From Parietaria judaica (lineage: Eukaryota > Streptophyta > Magnoliopsida > Rosales > Urticaceae), in NCBI GenBank assembly GCA_954871525.1, contig OX940872.1:22787746-22851745 (forward strand): a stretch of DNA of 64,000 bases. Reading direction: 5' to 3'. This document shows positions 23,971 to 33,869 of this stretch, piece after piece; the stretch's first letter is position 1, and the number at the start of each line of letters is the position of its first letter. The notes under the pieces are model-generated. The model had not been told where the DNA came from and ran no database searches. It worked only from the letters and a program-made list of their open reading frames with translations. The position numbers and the translations under genes were made by a program.

Positions 23971-24513
23971 AGGGTTAATCCCGGCTAAAGTATCAATACT
24001 TTCAAAAAGTGGACCAATAAATACCAATTCTTTTTATTGCCCGGACAAAGTTCCAATTCTTTAGTTTTGTGTCCCTGTTGGTACCTCCGGAAAAAAAAAA
24101 AAGTCCTCCACTGTTAATCATGCCACCGTTACAAAATTTTATCCACATTTCCGGAGAAAATTAGCCATCGGAAAGTTGGACGATCAAAGATAATCGTGGA
24201 TATATACTTAAAAGCGAGAAAAATGACTTTTTAATTCAACGCCGAAAACGGCATAATCCATAATTTGGAATTTTCACGAAAGTGATATGAGGAGACAAAA
24301 CAAAAGAATTGGAACTTTATTCGGGTAAAAAAAGCATTGGAATACAAAACCAAAACTTTGACGTGGCGTGAGTAACGTTGGAGGACAAAATATTTTACGG
24401 AGGTACCTATAGGGACACAAAACTAAAGAATTGGAACTTTGTCCGGCAAAAAAAAGAATTGGAACTTATTGGTCCGTTATTTGAAAGTATTGGTACTTTT
24501 TCAGGGATTAACT
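23971..24513. mobile_element. Foldback / MULE-like non-autonomous element with long inverted repeats
   Basis: The inverted arms are about 150-170 bp. The left arm reads AGGGTTAATCCC, AATACTTTC, GGACCAATAA, GGACAAAGTTCCAATTCTTT, GGTACCTCCG and GTCCTCCA; the right arm is its reverse complement with mismatches. A 9-bp flanking duplication AAAATTTTA occurs at 23962-23970 and 24514-24522, the length typical of Mutator-like elements, although AT-rich. It lies only 85 bp from the previous foldback element. Confidence 0.75.
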
Positions 24514-25020
24514 AAAATTTTAACTTCATTATCTCTTAAATTTTCTTTAGATAGAACATTACCCTCTCAACACAAGTTGAAATTTATAAATTGGAATAAA
24601 TTTGGACGAATTTTCATCAGTTATTTTTTAAATATTTGCAACATTTATCTAAACTTTACAATAACTAAAACCATCGATTTTCATAAAAAAAAATTATAAT
24701 ATAATATATTAATCTCTTTTGATAATTAATAAAAATACATTCAAGTAGCTGTAAGAACACTGCATTGTATTCCGCAATTTGTGTTCAATTTTGTCATTAT
24801 GTGTAACATAGGTGGTGTGGAAGAATTTCCATATATGGCGCGTGCAAAAGATGCGGCTTAATCATCAAGAAGATTAAGGCAGTTCGAATAAAGTCAATAG
24901 GCACAATTGGACGTTATATCTTAGTTGTTCGGAGATATTATCGCATTCATTGACGCCATTTATTGCTAGAGATTTGATTGCTAGATTCGGCCTGGATATG
25001 GCTATCACAAGAGTTGTCGG

Positions 25021-27748
25021 TGTTGGGAATATTATCGTCCCCTCCGTCATATGTCGGGTATGGGCCTCGATCCATCGGGGTAACCTTTAAAAATATTTTC
25101 ACGGAAAAGCCCATTTTACACTTCCCAATGTTACTTTCCTTACTAGGATCAAGCACCGGGATAACGGAGATCCAATCGGATAAATAAGTAACAATTTTAT
25201 ATAACACGCAATTATTAATTCTAGTCACGGAAATAAACAAAGCGATAAATGTTTGCATTTATTAACCCAATGCATAAAGCCGTACCTCATTGTCGATGAT
25301 GACTTCCAGTGCGCTTTCTGAATTTCGGCAGAGCTTATGGCGGACTTGATATTGCATCTATGGAATTTGAGTTGGGCTTCCGCCGCTCTTGAGACTTCTT
25401 CACGCCAAAGGAAACTCCCACAGTCTTCCGGGATATTCTCTAGAACTCGTTGTACCCAAAGCGTGGGCTTCGTCGACAGAACTTTGTTGCATAATAGCTT
25501 ATGCGATTTCTAAGCTTTCGGGAAGAGAATTTTTCTAAGCCGAACTTTCTAGAGAGGGAGAGAAATTTCGAGACCTTCTCCAAGAGAGGGAGCACGAAAT
25601 TTGCTATGTGATAGTGATATTGGAAATTTGAAACTAGCTTGGTATTTATAGGAAAAATCATGCACACAAATTTCCATGAATAGGTACATCAATTAGTCTT
25701 AATTAGTATTATTCACAAATCAATCAAAGAGTTTTTCCAACCTTCCATGATAGGTAGAAAACGAAATTGATTATTAAAAATACCTAAGATTTAATTTTAT
25801 GTGATTAAAATAAATACCAAGAAAATCAAATACCTACCATGAATGGTATAATTCGATTTCTCTATTATTTAATCAATGGAATATATTTTCTTCAATTAAA
25901 ATGAATACAAAGAAATCCAATCCCATTCCATGAATAGGTAATGTCGATTTCTATCATCATATTTAAACCAAAAATTAATTCCAATTAAATCAATTAAGAT
26001 GACACGTGATTTATCAATCTTTTCCTTATTTGTAATTAACATTCCAATCAAATATTCTCATGAATCAATCAATATTAAATTTCCATGCAATATGAATCTT
26101 ATGACTAAAACTTGATAATCAAGTTTCATGATTTTCATGCACAATTTAAATTCATGACATGATTCTTAATTAAATGATTAAGTTAATACCATATATGTAT
26201 ATAATCAATTAGTATATTTAATTATCAAAACACATAAATATTTGATTATCTCATGCTCATAAAATTGCCATCTCTTACTTGGTAACCAAGCTTGGCAATT
26301 TCCATGATTCAAAGATTACCTAATATGTTTCCATAATAATTAACTAATTAATTAATTGACAAAATATGATAAGGAAAATACCTAATGGGCTTAACCACCA
26401 AGGTTGGTCGAATTCCATCTCTCATAATTACTTAAGATTATATCAAATGGACCTAGCCCATTAATTTTATTTCTAAGTAATTTTCATGAATTAACATAAC
26501 GTTATGTCATGAAATATAATTCATAACTTTTTCTATGTAGCTCTTACAAACATAAAATCATAGAAGAAAAAACTCTTATATTTAAAATTTCTAAAACATT
26601 AATGTTGACAATTTGTTCCGGTTTTGACTTTTACCGATCAGCTATTTTCCGGGCAAACTTTATGTACTTTTGCCTCAACTAATTGAAACGTTCCAAAACT
26701 TGACACAAGCTTCAGTTTCAATTAGTTCTGTCATAAATTAGAATAACAGATATCCTAATTGTACGATTCGTCCTTTACGAAGCTATCCTAGGGACCATAG
26801 ACCCACATCACTTAAGCTTCAACGGATAAGTCCGTTAACTCCGGTGTTACTCCACTATAAACCCGAAGTTGTACTCTTTAGTGATGCGAATAATGTATTC
26901 CTTTCTCTTAAAGGTGTCCATTGATATAAACAAAATCGGGTTAATCAATATTTCACTTGATGATTCACACTCGAGGAGGCGATTTACCGTTTTGCCCCTT
27001 CGTGCTTTTTCTTCTTTAATCCAGTCCGTGGTATTATAAACAACTTAATTACGGTACGAAGCGTAAGCTGGCCATGAGCTCTATTTATTTCTCATGACCG
27101 ACCATTAAAGGAATCATCTTGACTTTAGAGAAAGTTATGTGATATCCATATCTGTGATCGAGCTACCCTTCCCTGTCGACTATCATGTTCCCAATATTGC
27201 GGCTTTGGGAACAACGATATATTTTTTATCTTTAACTTGCGAATCAAAGAACAATCAAGCCAAAAGTCGGGGTTCAAGATCACCTCAGTATTTAGATTAA
27301 TTACCATTTGATCATCTTTTGCGACTTGATTCTAAAGTAATCAGGGATGGTCTTAGTTGAGTCAGTTTCACGAATCAGTCAGGTCCAGTCTAGTGTGAAG
27401 TCGCTTCACACTTAGTGCACTAAATCAGTATTACACCAATACTGCAATCCGGATCGGATTACTATATTTGAGTCACACTAATGGTTGACAATTAAGAGGC
27501 TCCCACCTTCTTAATTAAACCACAGACTATCTTTTAGTTCATTTATTATATTTACCAATTCTCTCTCACATTGACTCTTATGTGATAGTAAAATACAATT
27601 GCAACATTGATGAACTATGGATATATTCATTTAACCTTTAGTACTATAATAAGATTTTAGCTAATAAGATTTTACTTTATTTCTTCGGAAATGACAAAGT
27701 GCTTATACAAGGGGCGAATACTTCTGATTTAAGGGCACATCCCTAACA
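25021..27748 (-). mobile_element. Solo LTR, 2.7 kb
   Basis: The block begins TGTTGGGAATATT and ends ACATCCCTAACA, so both ends have TG...CA termini. A perfect 5-bp duplication GTCGG lies immediately outside (25016-25020 and 27749-27753). Read on the minus strand it has a TATAAATACC promoter-like motif near 25646-25655 and a CT-rich leader after it. There is no internal retrotransposon coding region and no second LTR, which is the structure left by LTR-LTR recombination. The parent family is unknown. Confidence 0.88.
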
Positions 27749-27753
27749 GTCGG

Positions 27754-28219
27754 AACAAGTTTCAAAGCAACAACGGAGGTAATGATCAAAATCTTCATCA
27801 GAGTTAATGTCCAAGACCTTCAGAGTCATCACCGCGATCTTCATCATGTATCAACATAATCAATTAGTGGTTTGCAGCATCAGCCCCTTGAATAGCTGTG
27901 ATCGAAGATTGCCGATCATTCCTTCAATCACTCAAGATCTTGGAGCCTTTATTGCCTTTTTGGAAGTCAATTTGATCGGCTATTTTAGCCTTTGCTGGTT
28001 GTGGTTATCAACTAGCACGTGAAAATGTAAAAATCTGCTCAAAGGAAGCTGGAGGGTCTTGCAATCTCATTCGAGGAATGACGACCGGTTTTTCGACGGT
28101 TGAAGCATCCATGGCCGTTTCCGAAGAGGAGTGCTCGCTTTTTCCCGAGAGTTGGATCACCAGTTACGCCTGGTCTTGATGGGGAATTGTTTATTCCCTT
28201 GTGAAACTCATATAAGTAT
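27754..28219. other. Unassigned sequence hosting the solo LTR and the chromovirus
   Basis: This section continues with 24780-25020 on one side and 31914-32196 on the other when the two insertions are removed. It is less AT-rich than its surroundings and contains short open stretches, but I recognise no family. It could be a decayed gene or an older element. Confidence 0.4.
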
Positions 28220-29061
28220 TGTCACACCCTAAAATCCTTAGAGAGGATCCGTGCCCGGGAAAGCACGGGAAGGAGGCCCAACAAGCCTCCCGAAGCGCCT
28301 AGTGAGTGGCAAGGCGCAAGGAAAGACTTGGCTTAGGTGGTGGGCCGAGCACGTGCGGTATGAGGCAGCGGCCCAACGCACGGGAGCACGTGAGAAGCAT
28401 ACAGCAAGCACGAGTAGCGTGTCCGAGAAGGGCACGGGCAGCGAACTCACACGCGGGCAACCAGGGCAGCGGATACGCGCATTCGGGCAGGGGAAAAGTG
28501 GCACGCGGTGACGCAGCGAGCGTCACCCACGCGGAGAAGTCCAGCGTCACCCACACGGACTCGGTGAGCGTCACCCACGCGGAAGGCCCAAGAAGGACGC
28601 GCAAAGGGAGAGTTCGGCCCATGGATTCGTGAAGATGGTGGGCTATCTTCAAGGATAACACGTTAAAAATAGGATAAGGCTTAAGAGTTAGGATTCGATT
28701 AGGATTAGGTTTTCTCTTTGTATTCTATAAATAAAGTCGAATGTGGCTATCTTAAAGGTGTGAAACCATATGCGAGTTTAGGCTAGAGTGAGAGTTAGGG
28801 CTTTGCGAGAGTTTTGTGAGTGAGACGAAGGGAACGGCGTTAGCGCACCTGAGTCTACCCTTTTAATAAAAAGAAAGGTTGGGGTGTGCCCCGTAAGCTT
28901 GTGTCGTGGTGTGATACTTTACTTGCTTAGTCGAAATTCATTGGGTACTTAGTCTAGGTTTGCATACGAGAGTTGGTTTACACGGGGAAGGCTGGTCGTG
29001 TTTGAGTGTACACGGCGCCGCACAAGGTCAAAAATTCAGGTACGAAATTGACCCTGTGACA
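28220..29061 (+). repeat. 5' LTR of the chromovirus derivative
   Basis: Starts TGTCACACCC and ends GACCCTGTGACA. It contains three close copies of AGCGTCACCCAC at about 28520-28580 and a TATAAATAAAG motif near 28726. Confidence 0.95.
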
Positions 29062-29093
29062 AGTGGTATCAGAGCTGATTTTTGTCTTCAAGG

Positions 29094-30635
29094 ATGGTGA
29101 AGGCAACGCGATCAACGACATGGGAGTCGCTGGTTGGTGAACCGGCCAATGACGAGAAGACCTTAGACGAACAGGTGCTCGCGCACTCAGCGGAGATCAA
29201 GGAACTCAAGAAGATGATCTTAGAAGCTCAGAATGAGATGGTCGCCCAGACTGAAGTTATACTCGATCGACTTTCAGAGGTTACTGCACAGTTATCGGAA
29301 AGAGTTTCAGATTTGGAGACCGATGTTAGACTTATAAAGCGAGCGACGGACAGCTTGCCAAGCGGAGTCAACAGAGGTGCTGGTCCGAGATTCAAGGTTC
29401 CCGAGCCGAAACCCTTCAGTGGGGTGAGAGATGCAAAGGAGCTGGAGAATTTTCTATGGGACATGGAGCAATACTTCAAAGCGGCTCACGTGGATTCCGA
29501 CGACAAGGTAACAATCACGAGTATGTACATGCAGGGAGATGCTAAGCTGTGGTGGAGAACCCGGCTAACCGAAGGAGTCGGCCCAGAGGGGGAAAGCATC
29601 CAAACATGGGACGATCTGAAGACGGAGCTAAAGACTCAGTTCCTGCCCGTGAACGCGGCATGGATTGCGAGAGACGCATTAAAGAGGCTAAGACAAACCG
29701 GGTCTATTCGCGATTATGTGAAGGAGTTTAGCTCGTTAATGCTAGATATCCGTAACATGTCTGAGGAGGACAAGCTGTTTAATTTCCTTTCAGGACTACA
29801 GCCTTCGGCTCAGACGGAATTGAGGCGAAGAAACGTTCGTGACCTACAAACTGCAATGGCGGCAGCAGACGGGTTAATCGACTACGAGTTCAAACATACC
29901 TCGCGGACAGATCGGAGGGAGAACTCAGACGGGAGCAACAAGAGCCAAGAAGAACTTCCAAGACGGGACAGAAGGCAAGAGTATGGATCAGCCAAGGGAA
30001 GGACGGACCGAAACAGCTCCAGAGGGGGCATACGGTGCTTCCTTTGTGACGGTCCCCACATTGCGAGAGAATGCCCGACGACGATGAAGTTAACGGCCAT
30101 GGCTGCCCGAGACGAAACACCCGAACAACCAGAGGAGGTTACTGCTAAGATGGGCTGCCTGCAATCGCTCAATGCAATATGGGTGGAGAGCCCCGAGAGA
30201 AAGCGAGCCACACCCACGGAAGCGACAACCGGCAGCGAGCAAGAGTCCGAAGACGCGAACGTTATTCCACACCGCAGCAGTGTGAAGTGTCTGCTACCCA
30301 CCCTTGGGACATCCGACGGGAATGAGAGACAGGAGCCTACAGTGCCCTTGGTGGCTAGAGATGATGTCGGCCAAGCAACGGGTAAGGTGACGTTAGCTTT
30401 TGTTGAGACAGGGTACCCGGCTAATGCACTAGGAGAGGAACCCGTGGAGAGGAGCAAGGCCCCTTCCCCGAGGAAGCACAAGCACGAGTTCGGAACGAGA
30501 CCGACGACTCAAGTCCCACAGAGGAAGACGCCGATAGAGAAGGTGCAGAAAAGGGTGAAGCGTAAAGGGGACAAGAAAAGACGGTGTAGACAGTTCGAGA
30601 GAGGCGACAAGGTGTTGCTAAAACTGACGCCGTAG
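29094..30635 (+). CDS. Ty3-type gag fused to the start of the integrase C-terminal region
   Basis: The first ATG in frame is at 29094 (MVKATRSTTWESL); upstream in-frame codons are leader. Residues about 20-90 form a charged helical segment. A retrotransposon gag domain follows (FKVPEPKPFSGVRDAKELEN, YFKAAHVDSDDK, AKLWWRTRL, FLSGLQPSAQTELRR). A zinc knuckle CFLCDGPHIAREC lies near codon 320. The sequence then departs from normal chromovirus order: the protease DTG motif is missing and a non-homologous linker leads straight to DKKRRCRQFERGDKVLLKL, the start of the integrase C-terminal domain. The frame ends at TAG 30633-30635. Confidence 0.85.
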   Translation: MVKATRSTTWESLVGEPANDEKTLDEQVLAHSAEIKELKKMILEAQNEMVAQTEVILDRLSEVTAQLSERVSDLETDVRLIKRATDSLPSGVNRGAGPRFKVPEPKPFSGVRDAKELENFLWDMEQYFKAAHVDSDDKVTITSMYMQGDAKLWWRTRLTEGVGPEGESIQTWDDLKTELKTQFLPVNAAWIARDALKRLRQTGSIRDYVKEFSSLMLDIRNMSEEDKLFNFLSGLQPSAQTELRRRNVRDLQTAMAAADGLIDYEFKHTSRTDRRENSDGSNKSQEELPRRDRRQEYGSAKGRTDRNSSRGGIRCFLCDGPHIARECPTTMKLTAMAARDETPEQPEEVTAKMGCLQSLNAIWVESPERKRATPTEATTGSEQESEDANVIPHRSSVKCLLPTLGTSDGNERQEPTVPLVARDDVGQATGKVTLAFVETGYPANALGEEPVERSKAPSPRKHKHEFGTRPTTQVPQRKTPIEKVQKRVKRKGDKKRRCRQFERGDKVLLKLTP

Positions 30636-31079
30636 ATGAGAAAGAATCTACCGGACGAGCTTCGAACGACCGAGTTACTTAGGTACCAAGGTCCCTTCGA
30701 TGTGTCGAAGAAGGTCGAGGATGAGATGTATCGCCTTGAATTGCCGGAAGAGATGAAGAACCTCCATTCAACCATTCATGGAAGCTTCTTGAGACCGTAT
30801 CACGAGGGTTCAGAGGGGAAGAGAGTTCATGAGAAAAGAGTAGAGTACGGAGCTGGATCGGGAAAGAGAGTTCATCAGATTCTAGACCGTCGGACAAGCT
30901 GGAAGAATGGCAGAGACGAGCTCTTGGTTCATTGGGAAGGGAGTAAAGCGTGCGATGCTACATGGGAGCGTGACGATGCCCTTTGGCGATTCAGGAGCAG
31001 AGAGATGAAGACATACTCAGAAGGTAACTCGACGAGGACGTCGGTTCAATCCGGCGGGGGAGAGTTTGTCACACCCTAA
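30636..31079 (+). pseudogene. Integrase C-terminal domain and chromodomain, separated from gag by a stop
   Basis: This frame directly follows the TAG at 30633 and is in the same phase. It contains LLRYQGPFDVSKKV, YRLELPEEMKNLHSTIHGSF and LRPYHEGSEG, matching the integrase C-terminal fold of Ty3 chromoviruses. A chromodomain follows: QILDRRTSWKNGRDELLVHW, then ATWERDDALWRF, with the aromatic positions and E/D-rich pattern of the class. It runs slightly into the 3' LTR. It would be made only by readthrough or by re-initiation at the ATG just after the stop. Confidence 0.75.
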
Positions 31080-31908
31080 AATCCTTAGAGAGGATCCGTG
31101 CCCGGGAAAGCACGGGAAGGAGGCCCAACAAGCCTCCCGAAGCGCCTAGTGAGTGGCAAGGCGCAAGGAAAGACTTGGCTTAGGTGGTGGGCCGAGCACG
31201 TGCGGTATGAGGCAGCGGCCCAACGCACGGGAGCACGTGAGAAGCATACAGCAAGCACGAGTAGCGTGTCCGAGAAGGGCACGGGCAGCGAACTCACACG
31301 CGGGCAACCAGGGCAGCGGATACGCGCATTCGGGCAGGGGAAAAGTGGCACGCGGTGACGCAGCGAGCGTCACCCACGCGGAGAAGTCCAGCGTCACCCA
31401 CACGGACTCGGTGAGCGTCACCCACGCGGAAGGCCCAAGAAGGACGCGCAAAGGGAGAGTTCGGCCCATGGATTCGTGAAGATGGTGGGCTATCTTCAAG
31501 GATAACACGTTAAAAATAGGATAAGGCTTAAGAGTTAGGATTCGATTAGGATTAGGTTTTCTCTTTGTATTCTATAAATAAAGTCGAATGTGGCTATCTT
31601 AAAGGTGTGAAACCATATGCGAGTTTAGGCTAGAGTGAGAGTTAGGGCTTTGCGAGAGTTTTGTGAGTGAGACGAAGGGAACGGCGTTAGCGCACCTGAG
31701 TCTACCCTTTTAATAAAAAGAAAGGTTGGGGTGTGCCCCGTAAGCTTGTGTCGTGGTGTGATACTTTACTTGCTTAGTCGAAATTCATTGGGTACTTAGT
31801 CTAGGTTTGCATACGAGAGTTGGTTTACACGGGGAAGGCTGGTCGTGTTTGAGTGTACACGGCGCCGCACAAGGTCAAAAATTCAGGTACGAAATTGACC
31901 CTGTGACA
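31067..31908 (+). repeat. 3' LTR of the chromovirus derivative
   Basis: The partner of 28220-29061, with no difference found on reading both copies. Confidence 0.95.
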
Positions 31909-32654
31909 AGTATCATGTATAACTGTGTAACATTTTGAATGTTCTCCAGTGGAATTAAGTATCTGGGTCAGTTCCCCGCAGAGTAAGTTCCCATGAGAGG
32001 TTCGCGAACTGCCTTACCAAATATTGCGTATTCACTTGTCTCTTTACTTTATGCGCATGTTTGGTAATATGGGCGATTTTAATGTGTGTTGGTATACTTA
32101 TCGTGACATCGTTCCCAACATCGTAAGTATCCGATTTCAGTAGCATCGTACAAATTAGAAAATCTCTCGTCATTTTTTTAATGTTTAAGGGACATATTTT
32201 TTTTAGGGTTATTAGCGGCTAATGTACTCAATGTTTCATTTCTTTCGGATTATGTACTCAATGTTTAGATTCCACGGCTAATGTACCTAAAGTTCAATCT
32301 GTTAGATTTTTGCCCGATTTCCCGTCCAAAGTTGTTAAGTCCGCCACGTCACTTACACGTCATTTCCACGTCGTTTTTGCTAGAAAGAAAATGGTAAATA
32401 TAAATCGAAATAGATGGTTGTGATTAATTGTATATTTGAAATCAATTGCTGAGATTAAATGGGGTTATAATTAACAAAAAAAATTAAAAAATCGAAAATC
32501 TCTCGAGCAGGAGAAATATCAGGTCGAGTGAGCTTCTCTTGTCCCACAAGTTTTGCCGATTGCAAACGTTAGGGCTTGGAGACCCTCCCTGCATGCTTTG
32601 CCGTCAATTCTCTGTACGAAATCGCGCAAAATCGCTGGTGCACATCAACCCAAA

Positions 32655-32720
32655 ATGGCTTCGAAGGAGGCTGATCCTCCTCCTCCTCCGTTGAAGCCCC
32701 AAATACAAGGTTTGACATAG
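32655..32720 (+). pseudogene. Captured coding fragment in the Pack-MULE
   Basis: An ATG opens a 21-codon frame, MASKEADPPPPPLKPQIQG, in a leader-like context before a TAG. It looks like the N terminus of a cellular protein cut off by capture. I cannot name the parent gene. Confidence 0.45.
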
Positions 32721-32923
32721 AAAGTTCCCGAGGAGCTCAAAGGAGGAATTGGCTTGAACAAAACTACCAATAAATTTAATCAAACCACAAGATTTCTCCA
32801 AAAAAACTGTAATAATCTCAAGAACACCTAAAAAGTATCAACAAGAGAAATGAATTCTGGATCAATCCAAATTCAAAACTAGGATTCTTGTGTTGGTTGA
32901 AGATCGGCCATAAAGAGCAGAGC

Positions 32924-33121
32924 TTATACGAGAAATGATAAGAGAGACGAACCGGAGACGAAAAGGCTGGTGCTGGGATCGGCCGTCTCGCGACCGGGAG
33001 TAGTGGCGGTGGAAGGGGGCGGCATAAAAGGCAAGGTGGAGTTGACGGAGAAAGCTCGCCGGAGAAGGGCGCGAGGAGCCTCCGCGGAGAGCGCCGCCGA
33101 TCGGAGAGCCGCCATGGCCAT
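32924..33121 (-). pseudogene. Captured first exon of an organellar RRM protein gene
   Basis: The minus-strand frame from 33121 begins MAMAALRSAALSAEAPRALL, an Arg/Ala/Ser-rich mitochondrial-type presequence. It then reaches DPSTSLFVSG, the RNP2 start of an RNA-recognition motif in plant organellar RRM proteins. After CTTTTCGTCTCCG comes GTTCGTCTC, a plausible splice donor, and the frame soon ends. The RNP1 half of the RRM is absent. Exon plus intron start suggests capture of genomic DNA. Confidence 0.65.
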
Positions 33122-33448
33122 CGCAGATGAAGGAAACTCATGACCTTTCTCCTGCTCGAGAGCTTTTCTATTATTTTTTTATTGATTATATCCCCAATTA
33201 ATCTCAGCCATTAATTTTAAAATATACAATTAATCACAACCATCTATTTTGATTTACATTTACTATTTCTTTCTAGCAAAAACAATGTGGAAATGAAGTG
33301 GAAGTGACGTGGCAGACTTAACAGCTTTGGACGGAAAATCGAGTAAAATTTTAACAGATTGAACTTTAAGTACATTAGCCGTGGAATCTAAACATTGAGT
33401 ACATAATCCGAAAGAAATGAAACATTGTACATTAGCCACTAACAACCC

Positions 33449-33869
33449 TTTTTTTTAAGTATTGAAACACACAACATGAAAAGTTCAAGGATCAACCATT
33501 CAATTAAGAAAAAAAAAACACATTTCAATTAATTAATAATAAAAAAACTCAACTTTTTCTGTGTCAACACGCGCAGACAACGAACACAGTCACACACCCA
33601 ACAGACCAGACCAAACTCAAAAAGAAAGAAGAAAAGCTCCACTCTTTTCTCTTTTCACCTTCATTCTTCCAAAAAGTTTTGGCCTTTACGAAAACCGAAC
33701 AAATTTCTGATAAACCCCACTTCTCTACGCGCTCTTTCGATTCCCAGAGCTCGTGGGTCGTCCTTGATTTCCACGATAATGGCGTCTCGGTGATCATGAG
33801 CCAGACAGACGATCAGTTCTTGTGAAAAGAGAGAGTCTCTTGCTTAAGCTTTCATTGATTGAGTGAGGT
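33449..33869 (+). promoter_or_regulatory. G gamma promoter and 5' leader
   Basis: About 420 bp lie between the Pack-MULE end and the G gamma ATG. From about 33570 the sequence has ESTs-like leader character (CT-rich, less AT). No clear TATA box can be fixed. The Pack-MULE inverted repeat therefore borders, or is part of, the functional promoter. Confidence 0.5.

Larger units (their letters stand above)
28220..31908 (+). mobile_element. Non-autonomous Ty3-type chromovirus derivative (gag plus integrase tail and chromodomain)
   Basis: The 842-bp LTRs (28220-29061 and 31067-31908) look identical base for base. The duplication AGTAT is exact (28215-28219 and 31909-31913). The primer-binding site TGGTATCAGAGC is at 29064-29075, and a purine tract GGCGGGGGAGAG precedes the 3' LTR. 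The interior is only 2.0 kb. It encodes gag and the C-terminal end of integrase with a chromodomain, but no protease, reverse transcriptase, RNase H or integrase core. The structure resembles a TR-GAG/LARD-type element that depends on an autonomous relative, and it has inserted very recently. Confidence 0.93.
32206..33448. mobile_element. Pack-MULE: Mutator-like element carrying host gene fragments
   Basis: The terminal inverted repeats are about 300 bp (32206 to about 32520, and about 33140 to 33448). They start GGGTTRTTAGYGGCTAATGT and keep matching through CTCTCGAGCAGGAGAAA at the inner edge. A 9-bp duplication TTTTTTTTA flanks it (32197-32205 and 33449-33457); the length is right for Mutator, although the sequence is nearly homopolymeric. 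The 0.6-kb interior is GC-richer, encodes no transposase and holds two pieces that look like first exons of unrelated plant genes. The right end lies about 420 bp from the G gamma start codon. Confidence 0.88.

Noticed and set aside
28238..28661. Open frames of 86-120 codons inside the chromovirus LTR
   Set aside because: They occur identically in both LTRs, overlap on both strands and have no domain similarity. GC-rich LTR sequence alone explains them.
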